Shown: piece by piece, positions 20,401 to 26,065 of the stretch
How positions within the stretch are numbered: the stretch's first letter is position 1
Layout: each line of letters opens with the position of its first letter
Source of the DNA: Stieleria sedimenti
GTDB taxonomy: Bacteria > Planctomycetota > Planctomycetia > Pirellulales > Pirellulaceae
Length of the DNA stretch: 64,000 nt
Reading direction: 5' to 3'
NCBI RefSeq assembly: GCF_025060895.1
Contig: NZ_JANZKV010000121.1
Coordinates: forward strand, 1-64,000
Translations under genes and position numbers: made by a program
Notes under the pieces: model-generated
The model's input: the letters and a program-made list of their open reading frames with translations, nothing else
What the model was told of the DNA's origin: nothing
Database searches by the model: none

Positions 20401-22881
20401 AATCGCGTCGAGTTTCGCTACGACGCGGTTGGGAACCGCACCGAAACCATTCTGCCCGACGCGACGCCCGGTGACCTCAATGACAATCCCCGGCTTCAAG
20501 ATCAATACGACGCGTCGGGTCGACGGACCAGCAGCACTGATCCGCTCGGAAACACAACGCGGTTCGTTTACACCGGCGGCGGGCTCCCGCTCGAAACCAT
20601 TCTCCCCGACGCGACACCGCTGGACCTAAGCGACAATCCGCGTTTGCGCAGCGAATTCGACGACCAACGCAGACTGATCGCACGGATCGATGCGGCGGGA
20701 CGGTCGACCGGGTACGAATACGACGACCTTGGCCGCTTGGCAGCAGTCCTGCAAACCGTCGATAGCCGAGTCTTGCGGACAGAGTACGAGTACAACGAAC
20801 TCGGTGGATTGATTGTCCAGCGAGATGCCGAAGGACGCGAAACTCGTTTCGAATACGACGCTCTGGGGCGCCGGACCGCGACGGTGCTGCCACTGGGCCA
20901 GCGTAATAGCACCCAATATGACTCCGTAGGACGGGCGGAATCGACCACGGATTTCAACGGCGATACGATTGCCTATCAATACGACGCTCGCGATCGGCTG
21001 ACGTCGAAACTGTTTCCGGACACCACGACGGTCGAATTTGGCTACATGAGCAACGGGCTGCGTGAGAGTGTCGTGGACGCTCGCGGAACGACGACGTTCC
21101 AGTACGACGCTCGCGACCGACTGCTGTCACGCACCGATCCGGACGGGCGAACGATTTCCTACACCTATGATGTCGCGGGCAATCGAACCTCCCTGACGAT
21201 TCCTTCCGGGGTCACGACCTACACGTTCGATGAATTGAATCGTCAGTCCACAGTGACCGATCCGGAAAGCGGCGTGACATCCTACGCCTACGATGCGACC
21301 GGACGGCTGGTTCTGACCACGCTGCCCAACGGCACGAGCGAAATACGCGAGTACGACGTGCAGAACCGCTTGCTGTTCCTGGAGAATCGATCCGCCACGG
21401 ACGTGATCAGCAGCTATCGGTACACACTCGACGCGACCGGAAATCGCACCGCGGTCGACGAGCACGATGGCCGCCGAGTCGAGTATGAGTACGACGAGAT
21501 CTACCGACTTGTCGAAGAACGCTTCTTTGATCCCGGCGACAACGTTGTTGACCGCACGATCAGCTACCTGTACGACGACGTCGGCAATCGCCAGTCGCGA
21601 GCCGATTCCAGCGAAGAAACGACGACTTACAGCTACGACGACAACGATCGTCTGCTCGATGAGACGCTCGACGGCATCGTCACGGCTTACACGTATGACG
21701 ACAACGGCAACACGTTGTCGAAGCAGTCTCCGACCGACACCGTCTTTTATCATTGGGACTTCGAGAACCGACTCGTCGGAGTCGACACCGACGGAGACGG
21801 CAGCATCGACGTCACCAACCAGTACGACGCCGACGGCATCCGAGTCTCACAGACCGTCAGCGGAGAAGAAACACGATTCCTGATCGACGCCAACCGCCCC
21901 TATCAACAAGTTCTCGAGGAGTACACCCTCGGCGGCATCATCAAAGTCACCTACGTCCACGGCCACGACCTGATCTCCCAGAACCGCCACGGCGACACCG
22001 GCAAGTCGTTCTACCACGTCGACGGGCTGGGGAGCACGAGGGCATTGAGCGATGCGTTGGGCATCGTCACGGATCGCTACATTTACGATGCGTTTGGTCG
22101 GATGACTGGGCAGGTGGGATCGACGAGCAACCTGCATCTGTTCGCCGGTGAGCAACGGGATCCACACCTGAGTCTGCATTATCTGAGAGCGAGGTGGATC
22201 GATGTCGTGAACGGGAGGTTTGAAAGTGCCGACCCCTTTCCGCCTTTTTTGCGACAGCCTTTGACCATTAATCGCTTCGCTTACACCGTCAATAATCCCA
22301 TAAACTTGACTGATCCCACGGGTCTGTTTTCAATTTCAGAGGTATCCGTTGCTCAGGATGTACGTGCGATTCTTGGAAGCATCGCGCGAACGGGCGTTTC
22401 AAAGCGATTGACTTCGCCGATGAATTTAGTCGACTTTGCGAGCGGAGTGGTAGATGTAGTTTTCATCGCTTCAGCATTTATTACTGCCCAGTCGGCGGGA
22501 TTCACACCCGGCTTCAATTTAACGCTTCATCGTGGTGGGAGATTCGCGAGAGTCACGGACATCACTGTAGCTGTGGATCTGAAAGGTATTCTCAAAACAA
22601 CCATCAAGGTTCAGGATAAGGCCGGCAAAAAGACTTCCTTCTCCATTGGCTACGATTTTGAGAAATCGCAACTATCAGGCGTATCCGCTGGTCGGTCATT
22701 TGAGCTTTGGTCTCTTCCCGGACCAACAAAGCACATTAAGCTGGCAAAGCTGTTGGTGGGAGCGAAGGGTGTTGCCCCTTTCAGCCCCGTTAGTAAGGCG
22801 AGAGACGTTGCTCAGGTTTACATAGAATTTTCGTTCCTAAACACGTTTAAGCTAAACAGAGCGATCTTCCCGAATTTCTAG
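8491..22881 (+). CDS. Giant secreted multidomain RHS/YD-repeat adhesin-like protein (4796 aa)
   Basis: The start is set at ATG 8491, giving an Arg-rich leader with ELLERRDLLAA, the LEPR-XLL type N-terminus; an in-frame GTG at 8431 has no such support. Order along the gene: leader; dockerin-like calcium loops (nt 8955-9125); Ig-like repeats (to about 10.9 kb); two He_PIG/cadherin-like repeats with DPDGD motifs (11.7-12.3 kb); first part of a vWA domain (12.46-12.70 kb); 14 FG-GAP/VCBS repeats (12.72-14.82 kb); rest of the vWA domain (14.82-15.35 kb); nine more He_PIG repeats (15.5-17.9 kb); Ig-like units; RHS entry region (18.5 kb); YD repeats (19.1-22.0 kb); RHS core ending NPINLTDPTGLF (about 22.32 kb); and a 185-residue unique tip. 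Expected to be exported and to form an RHS shell around the tip. The function of the tip is unknown. Confidence 0.93.
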   Translation: MKTPRRDKRAFFRRCRAAASPATRRSVHRRHSLRHELLERRDLLAADPANVIAHLSGHSDHASQIPFEVHTEDFVSVRGTQVLTFRVDSAAGSSLNPAAAVVHDASGTVYPLNYSQHDLPGSTSSVIVAELTPGQYTLDIAAEGDNSGAFDVSVGLAGDLDGDGQVQLNDRSAMIGLLRGRSYQVEADVNQDGRLTSFDTGHLLRNLGVVTSISPLTVTATLAPEPDASLADGTSLTRISAQTVVGQTNPSATAQMDVDGDQQFETDLTVDGVGAFSSNITLTEGLNSIGVIAMDRFGQQAETVITVMLDSTPPPLTLSLAAASDTDPVGDQMTSLDQVTVEGKTEPSLVVTLYRNGDLSSAVATVTADAAGAYQYASQAVALGTNLFTVVSSDAAGNTSQANLEVTRVTGDVTAPAIGLSLVVDSGSDSGDRITNESDIAATVTDVSTISLVRAALDGSEVGVLTEITHRLPIGGAIRIDADLLATLHGGPLADGTYQLRLEATDEFGNRAQSSLSFTLDTTAPVTSIATPENAAITDRSVSVSGQVTDATSGVALLQGQRDQGSLFQVGFDGTGSFLFETAPPADSSEDGEHTITMHAMDVAGNQSAPTSASYVLDTIAPTLAITAPAEGLITNINVNIEGKGSDERTGLAAVEAKLDAGMYFPVSIDASGNFAFPTDLLLDGSADGPHLVSVRAVDNAGNHSESATIAFVLDATPPEAALSLAEESDTDVLGDHITSLDLVTLLGQTEPGIRVLFPDDGRTAQADSSGRFSFANIPLVLGNNTIEFALTDAAGNQATAATQIIRVPEGITLVEGDRFTVVAEFPITVPEQPSHIEVSYANLLFDTADDFINDAFEIALVDRQGRSLVHAIAGSTDAAFNLTEGEPALLGANTLHTGETVKIDLAHLPAGTEGTLVARLVNNDGDTTTSVVIQSREIVAGSLGTPLGAAPVAAAVGAVDAPNFATLSDVTGSLTLEYGTTSFNEDASKLSTEVTIRNDGTYALDGPLVVVIDTVSDPSVRVRDFDGLTPEGRPYYDFSALLDDGTLQPGEQTSARQLAFFDPNETQFTFASTFYAQLNRAPVFTSTPDVEAIVGRPHRDEVMATDPDGDAIIYSLLIAPDGMTIDAQTGRIDWQTSAADLGNHAFTVQADDGRGGVAKTSYTLATIDPPPNRPPVFESTPSVIARVNQHYEYPPAVRDPDGDALIFTLLEGPVGLSVDSTTGLLSWIPSASQVTSNVAHRVVLQVSDGAGGVVTQRYEIDVSTEVGNSPPTFVSSPPSRANLPGDTSERVGDVNPNSIGIDLAAAQTHSQTVSLTLPDAGVTERFADVVFIVDESFNMRENTALGDIPKDSRHGWIADAALELESAFETQGVGPNRYGLFGFGQYDSASPVREFATSDHYSTAAKYYDSLQIRSADVDNDNDMDLIGDAGYDIVVYLNDGAGHFAPGVVYATGLNYFIGYEITDLNGDGNADIVATGGAVSVLLGLGDGRFSNYEVYRAPRPLSPNLTIGDVNGDQIPDLAVTPFFYGDVYLFLGDGNGGFLTPSEFEVGPYRSGLASPRGVDFGDVDGDGDLDLLSAANYDGTIVVLRGDGAGTFSDETSMPKASRGQGLGSGIFVDVNQDNVLDIAYGFGLSFLIGDGIGGFSLGTSYAVNDIYSAYPVAQQFGDLDGDGDIDVVIDSETGVSVFLNDGNGTFSERFDYLLTSQSLQAGTTILADTDGDGALDIVFTQRGQHMFILRGFGDGTFDGPVVRYGPIEGVKASAGGDLDGDGNSDIVAISTTWQGENLITIAFGNGQGSFDSHVELATSFASSSLAVGDVDNDGDADVIVDNGANLAVFLNDGTGGIVFDDSYAVSTGDRIGSIVLEDLTRDGLVDVIATNAGQFFETFMLSGLGGGRFSSSVDIGLRGNGEVAIEDFNGDGVVDLVSAAGRFTGIQTLLGKQEGGFNVAPTPYSSSNATDLVVTGDVDGDGDIDIVTANFQRTVTVFVNDGTGDFSISKNFAVSNTRFITALAIGDLNGDSFSDVVVSDRGGSFDGDSVAVLFGNAIANLEKRGDYETVREPRSVTLVDLNGDETLDFVASNSYASSIVGLHGLTIALNDGYGDFSRFGTAEQVARASQSLISYGGKPDGYLGIHNALDYVLRSDADVYFVLVTSNDRYNADPSLGFGAIYDELHARGVLLNVIVDGEFADGLLSSAIGVDSTGNAFVENASGEIVQQPGGQFTSGSGKDHYVDLAWSLGGSAWDLDLLRRDPAAAQAFVQQSTTELFGEDIRVIASDANVQFVNQSGTRTGVLPGQSAAFDIQFTGDGNAHGFDLLFVTEDGGNVLGSIPVVINAEYVYQAQAIDPDAELLTYALSLAPDGATIDPNSGLVRWRPTVSGDYTFRISAHDTRGGVGFQEFNVHVTSGEDNTAPQLDTPAPPVATVGNAYELQLSATDLDEDRLSYFLTQSPDGMGIDTSTGRIRWSANASQVGRQDVTAIAIDGRGGTAEVTFTVIVAAAPVNNSPRIESTPASTASLDEPYLYYARASDPNGDPISWELASGPEGMVIDSSSGILIWQPTAYQSDPVDVLVKVRDNRGGLDLQRFQVELERPNTRPEILVTPATRAVVGLPHQYVVRAQDGENDPLTFSTVSPPAGLSIDTESGLISWTPSAAQIGSHAVTVTVSDGHGHVAVRDIDFVVVPDAPNSPPQFAPVNQLSPRVGTAFRFQLQAIDPDGDSLTYQLLSGPSGLVVAANGTIDWTPSAEQALEQRVEVRVEDGRGGSDAIELTLLPKPALFNHMPELLSTPPETAVSNRIYAYDLIGYDADGDLLTWSLERAPVGMSLDPIRGTLRWVPQEDQVGEHVVTIGVYDGQARFGRSLDTYQITVRPLNTPPQFATDALTQGAAGQLYEYRSSATDIDNDRLTYHLISGPSGMLMDSSTGRIDWVPDPNQIGTHAVAIRVVDGFGGTGDQAFEIVGGGDPINAYPSIRSEPPFSATVDEAYEYLLEANDPENETLQYSVIEAPDGLTIDANTGQVSWQPTAIQIGSQLITLAATDIKGASAVQRFSVVVFSENHAPTIRSTPFDVVTAGNHYGYSVNANDADDDSLLFSLLRSPSGMTIDSRLGRVQWSPIVDDIGGHPIEIQVSDRRGGMVTQVFTLDVIADAVAPQVAIQVSENPATVNSDVFVQVTASDAAVESLTLHFNGVPVALDGSGRGRFSSQQAGTFVLEATAVDQAGLEGKQTVQIEVLESATAGAPIVSISSPTFGHQVTGPVDVIGTVTDDTLVSYTLSYAPLGGGEFIEIASGTDPVTDGVLGRFDPTLLGNDTYILQLFAQDASGKTSTEQILVDVIGELKIGNFALSFTDLSIPVAGIPITVARTYESLNASSASDFGFGWRLEFADADIRTSVAKTQAEEDLIYNPFYDGARVYVTLPGGKREGFTFRLNLAPGVAGAYLGIYEGKFVADSGVTSTLSAETYQLRTNESGEALEYLSAFPWNPLSPTFGGGLTLTTVDGTRFSLDGTTGDVREIADRNDNTLTFREDGIVSSDGQEVRFERDPQGRIVAVVDPLGKRIGYSYDANGNLAAVTDREGNTTRYLYDEPTRPLYLTEVIDPLDRTGIRSEYDSDGRLIKMVDADGKEISLTHDPANQLETVTNQLGFPTVFEYDDLGNVIREVDAEGGVTLSQYGDSRNPTLETAITRVLADGTELTTTYAYDARGNVTSETDPAGNVTWSTYDPFGNVLTSTDPLGNTSTHRYDARGNLLSIVDADGSATTFSYDSSGNPLSVAVGSNVTAFQYDGRGRVTRQTDAVGTVRTYTYDAIGNQLTETVSYSTAQGPSTVVTESTYDADGRVVARVTRQDGVTLATSGTKYDPAGNRVEEIDALGRRTKFVYDDRGLMTETIYPDDTPADDTDNPRTRTEYDAAGQVIAEIDELGRTTRFIYDRVGRRTATIHPDETPGDDTDNPRTETQYDAIGRVLAEIDERGNRVEFRYDAVGNRTETILPDATPGDLNDNPRLQDQYDASGRRTSSTDPLGNTTRFVYTGGGLPLETILPDATPLDLSDNPRLRSEFDDQRRLIARIDAAGRSTGYEYDDLGRLAAVLQTVDSRVLRTEYEYNELGGLIVQRDAEGRETRFEYDALGRRTATVLPLGQRNSTQYDSVGRAESTTDFNGDTIAYQYDARDRLTSKLFPDTTTVEFGYMSNGLRESVVDARGTTTFQYDARDRLLSRTDPDGRTISYTYDVAGNRTSLTIPSGVTTYTFDELNRQSTVTDPESGVTSYAYDATGRLVLTTLPNGTSEIREYDVQNRLLFLENRSATDVISSYRYTLDATGNRTAVDEHDGRRVEYEYDEIYRLVEERFFDPGDNVVDRTISYLYDDVGNRQSRADSSEETTTYSYDDNDRLLDETLDGIVTAYTYDDNGNTLSKQSPTDTVFYHWDFENRLVGVDTDGDGSIDVTNQYDADGIRVSQTVSGEETRFLIDANRPYQQVLEEYTLGGIIKVTYVHGHDLISQNRHGDTGKSFYHVDGLGSTRALSDALGIVTDRYIYDAFGRMTGQVGSTSNLHLFAGEQRDPHLSLHYLRARWIDVVNGRFESADPFPPFLRQPLTINRFAYTVNNPINLTDPTGLFSISEVSVAQDVRAILGSIARTGVSKRLTSPMNLVDFASGVVDVVFIASAFITAQSAGFTPGFNLTLHRGGRFARVTDITVAVDLKGILKTTIKVQDKAGKKTSFSIGYDFEKSQLSGVSAGRSFELWSLPGPTKHIKLAKLLVGAKGVAPFSPVSKARDVAQVYIEFSFLNTFKLNRAIFPNF

Positions 22882-22904
22882 ACGGGACGCATTCAAAGAA
22901 CCAT

Positions 22905-22927
22905 CAAAGGGGTCAGGTCTCTTTATT
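22905..22927. repeat. Short GGGGTCAGGTCTCTTT element
   Basis: This short element lies 23 bases after the stop codon of the giant RHS gene. From memory, similar GGGGTCAGGTCTCTTT strings recur in intergenic DNA of many genomes and often flank REP-associated tyrosine transposase genes. No transposase is present here, so it may be a solitary relic or a recombination scar next to the variable tip. A genome-wide count would decide this. Confidence 0.4.
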
Positions 22928-23033
22928 GGGCATCGGGCGTGTTGGAGAGGGGTAAGTGTTGGACCGTGCCATGGTGAATCGTGGAACGGTCTTTGATTGA
23001 ACATTTGAATTTTACTACTACGGAGAGATCATC

Positions 23034-23618
23034 ATGATTGTGATTCGCGCCTTGTGTTTTTCGGTTTTTGCTGCTTGGGGATCGATGGCCAGTGCCGGTG
23101 TGATGCTGGACATGGACGCCGGGTCGACTGATTTGAGTCACCTGACCGTCGGTGATTCGTTTACCGTCGAGGTGTCGTTGAGTGGGTTGACCGGCGAACT
23201 CGCGGCGTTGGCCGGGTCCATCCAATACACGCCACTCTTGACGGCCGACGAACTCAGTTTGACACCGGGCGCGATCGTCCCTGATCCGAGCGATCTGTTG
23301 CTTGCAGTTGACCCCGTGCTCAATGATGTCGATGCAGAGTTCTTTCAGTTTTCCGGCCCGAACATCTCGGCGGACGGGCAATTCTTCTCCTTCCAACTCA
23401 CTGCGACATCGGTGGGAACGGGATCGATCGAATTTGCTCCCTTTTCGTTGTTCTACTTGGACCAGGATTACGTTTTGGGCTTGGACATTGCGACCAACGC
23501 ATTGGACTTTACGGTGACCTCGGGGGCGTCTGGCGCGGTTCCCGAGCCGACGTCGTTTGCGATTTTCTCGATGCTGCCTTTGCTTGCGTTCGGCTCACGA
23601 CGCCGGCGAAAGTGTTGA
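23034..23618 (+). CDS. PEP-CTERM sorted secreted protein with a cohesin-like pattern
   Basis: 194 residues. A signal peptide of about 21 residues ends at ASA-G, and a good ribosome binding site (GGAGAG, 23022-23027) precedes the ATG. The body is a single beta-rich domain: VGDSFTVEVSLSGLTG, AGSIQYTP and FFSFQLTATSVGTGSIEF resemble the strand order of cohesin domains. The C-terminus VPEPTSFAIF, hydrophobic stretch, then SRRRRKC is a PEP-CTERM sorting signal, handled by an exosortase or archaeosortase-type enzyme not encoded in this window. Inferred location: cell surface or extracellular matrix. The next gene, a dockerin protein, starts 22 bases downstream, so the two are probably co-transcribed. 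The cohesin assignment is by pattern only. Confidence 0.85.
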   Translation: MIVIRALCFSVFAAWGSMASAGVMLDMDAGSTDLSHLTVGDSFTVEVSLSGLTGELAALAGSIQYTPLLTADELSLTPGAIVPDPSDLLLAVDPVLNDVDAEFFQFSGPNISADGQFFSFQLTATSVGTGSIEFAPFSLFYLDQDYVLGLDIATNALDFTVTSGASGAVPEPTSFAIFSMLPLLAFGSRRRRKC

Positions 23619-23640
23619 TCGTGTGACGACCAGTCCTATC

Positions 23641-24924
23641 ATGCAGCATTTGAAACCTCTCGCCGTGGAAGTCTTGGAACGTCGCTGCATGCTGGCCGCA
23701 TGGTTGGTCGAGCTGCCCGCGGTCGGCAATGTCTCCGCCATCGCGCAACTCTCCGCTGACCGTTCGGTTTGTGTTGCGTACCAAGGCCCGACGGGATCGG
23801 GAACGATCACTCTCCGTCGCACGACGGACGCGGCACTCGAAACGACAATTGATGAGATTGGTGGCGATGGGGAAACCGGCGTGCCACTGGCAATTCACGA
23901 CGCCGTGTTTAAAAAGGACGGACCGCTGTCATTGGCCGGATCCGCCGAGACGCAACGTTCGATTCCGGGCGGAGGCGGCGAGCCGGTGGAGTGGATTGAC
24001 CGTGTACCGACGCCGCGTGGGTTGGCTGAAACGGTTGTCGGCAACTCAGGCACGTTTCATGCGGTCGCAGCGGATGGGCGATTGGTCGGTGAAGATGACT
24101 TGCTGCCGATTGTTTTCGAAAATGGCGAAACGTTCGCACTGCCATTGCCCGACGGGGACGCAATCGGGAGTGCCAACGATCTCAACGAGGATCGGATCGT
24201 TGGCTATGCCAATGATGATGCGATTCTGTGGACGGTGGAACAGGGGCAGTGGCACCCAACCGTTCTGCAGCATCGATCAAGCGATTCGTTTGGTGCGGCC
24301 AACAGCATCTCCTCTTACGGCATTGTCGGCGGAGTCTTGTTGCGAGCCCCTGATGAAGGAACGGCAGCGGAAGAAGTCGCCGTGCTGTGGGACCGCAACG
24401 GAGCGGTCCTGCGAGAGTTTGTGGTTGAGGGCGGCAGCAGCGTCACGCACGTGATCGATTACCTGGCGGCGATTGAAACGAGTGACGGAACGCTGATCTA
24501 CGATCCCAACCAGAGGACCGTCGCCGAACTGGGCGAAAAGCTATTGGCGTTCGGATTGCCCAACGTTCCGACCGGACCACTGCGTCTGACCGACCTGGAA
24601 CTCAGTGGCGACGGGGAGCAGATACTGATTCTGTTTGAATCGGGAGGAAATGGCGAGACCCGTCAGTATGCGGCCGGCGTCGGTGTCAGCGAACTGGGCA
24701 TCGGGGGCCAGCATCCTTGGGATCGCCATGACGTGAACAACGACGGTCAAGTCACACCGCTCGATGCGTTGTTTGTCATCAACAGGCTGAGTCGCGATGC
24801 AAGCGACACACTTCCAACGCCACGAAAATTTGATGAACCATTCTATGACGTCACCGGTGACGATCGCGTCACACCGCTCGACGCCCTGCACGTCCTCAAT
24901 CATCTGCAGCGACGCGGACCATAA
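23641..24924 (+). CDS. LEPR-XLL leader, dockerin-containing secreted protein
   Basis: 427 residues from ATG 23641; the frame is open further upstream to 23557 but that part overlaps the PEP-CTERM gene. The N-terminus LAVEVLERRCMLAAW is the planctomycete LEPR-XLL type leader. The middle (about 20-345) is beta-rich with phrases typical of extracellular repeat or propeller proteins (SANDLNEDRIVGYAND) and no enzyme motif that I recognise. The C-terminus has two dockerin type I-like loops, DVNNDGQVTPLDALFVINRL and DVTGDDRVTPLDALHVLNHL, ending in QRRGP. The gene follows the cohesin-like PEP-CTERM gene by 22 bases, which makes a physical cohesin-dockerin pairing an attractive inference. Confidence 0.85.
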   Translation: MQHLKPLAVEVLERRCMLAAWLVELPAVGNVSAIAQLSADRSVCVAYQGPTGSGTITLRRTTDAALETTIDEIGGDGETGVPLAIHDAVFKKDGPLSLAGSAETQRSIPGGGGEPVEWIDRVPTPRGLAETVVGNSGTFHAVAADGRLVGEDDLLPIVFENGETFALPLPDGDAIGSANDLNEDRIVGYANDDAILWTVEQGQWHPTVLQHRSSDSFGAANSISSYGIVGGVLLRAPDEGTAAEEVAVLWDRNGAVLREFVVEGGSSVTHVIDYLAAIETSDGTLIYDPNQRTVAELGEKLLAFGLPNVPTGPLRLTDLELSGDGEQILILFESGGNGETRQYAAGVGVSELGIGGQHPWDRHDVNNDGQVTPLDALFVINRLSRDASDTLPTPRKFDEPFYDVTGDDRVTPLDALHVLNHLQRRGP

Positions 24925-24944
24925 CGGATTGCTCATCAACCGCC

Positions 24945-25853
24945 GCTGCCGATAAACGTCGACACTCTTTTTGGTGCGGCGTCGCTGTCGCTGGGCGGCG
25001 TTGTCCTTCTTAACGCCACGTCAACGTTCACCGAGATCATTGACACTTTATCGCTGCCGGTCGACGATGTTCGACTGACGCGTGCCGATGGAACCGAGAA
25101 CCGGCTGGCCGCGGAGAGCAGTGTCACGTTTGAGGATCGTGGCAATGGCCTCGTTCGGATTGGCGGCATTTCGTGCGAGGTTTTCTTGCCGATCCACAAG
25201 TTGCGAGCTTCACCTTCAAGGCCGAGGGTGCGGGAATCACCGACTTGGCTGGCAATGCTGGTTTGGCAAACGCATCGACGCGTTTGGACGATCGACTTGG
25301 ATTCGCCAGGGGGGCCGACCAACCTGAGGTGGCGTTTCATGTTGGAAGCAACGCTTGAAAATTCGTCGCCGGTTCGAGAATAGAATACCCGCGCGGCTGA
25401 TCTGTCGAAAGCATCGTCCTGAACGACGGAGACAGCCAACGTTCCGCCATTAAATCGATGACGATCACGTTCAACCGAGCCGTCGACCTGGAATGGAGCG
25501 GCGACGGGCCGTTTCAACTGTAGCACGTCGAAACAGGTGATTTCGTCAACTTTCGGTCGCAGATGACGGAGCAAACAGACAAGACCGTCGTGACGCTGCA
25601 AGCTGCCGCCGGAACACACGTCGATGGCATCGGTCGCCTCAAAGACGGACGGTATCAGCTCACCATCATTGCCACACAGGTTTCCGCGGAGGGCTTTTCG
25701 CTGGACGGTAATCGCGACGGAGCCGTCGGCGATGACTACGTTTTTGGAGCTGATGCGGCGGATCGTTTCTTTCGCTTTTTTGGGGTCAGCGACGTGGACG
25801 GCCAAGATTACGGGAATTTCGGGCTGCGATTCTTGAAACGCTTGGCACAGTAG
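24945..25853 (+). pseudogene. Decayed dockerin-type secreted protein gene
   Basis: Protein-like sequence runs across the region but in broken frames. One frame reads GNGLVRIGG near 25150 and then shifts into ADPQVASFTFKAEGAGITDL. Further on, SMTITFNRAVDLEWSGDGPF is interrupted by an in-frame TAG at 25521-25523 before HVETGDFVNF. The end, DVDGQDYGNFGLRFLKRL, is almost the same as the C-terminus of the gene ending at 3233, as is the module before it (QRSAIKSMTITF compared with QRSVVRKITVNF). No leader or start is left. This looks like the 3' remnant of a paralogue that has decayed by frameshift and nonsense mutation. A 289-codon antisense reading frame exists here but has no protein-like features. 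Confidence 0.8.
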
Positions 25854-26065
25854 GCGCCTGACGTGAACAACTGGCCAAAAATCTCCATCTGGGCGTCAAT
25901 TCGAGGCAACTTTAAGCACACTGGTGCGTCACATTAGTCCTCATTGGCGGTGTTCAATGCCGCCGATCGAGGCGTCGAAATGGGCGGTGATGGTATTTGA
26001 CACGTTTTGGTGTATCTTCGGCCAGATGGCCGGAGTGGAAGAATTAAATCGGATGGGTAATCACG

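Noticed and set aside
18943-20505. 520-codon minus-strand frame inside the YD-repeat region
   Set aside because: Repeated GC-rich YD codons create long antisense frames; the plus-strand YD/RHS reading is unambiguous.
24936-25805. 289-codon minus-strand reading frame over the decayed dockerin gene
   Set aside because: Its translation has no domain pattern or signal, while the plus strand shows broken but clear dockerin-protein sequence.
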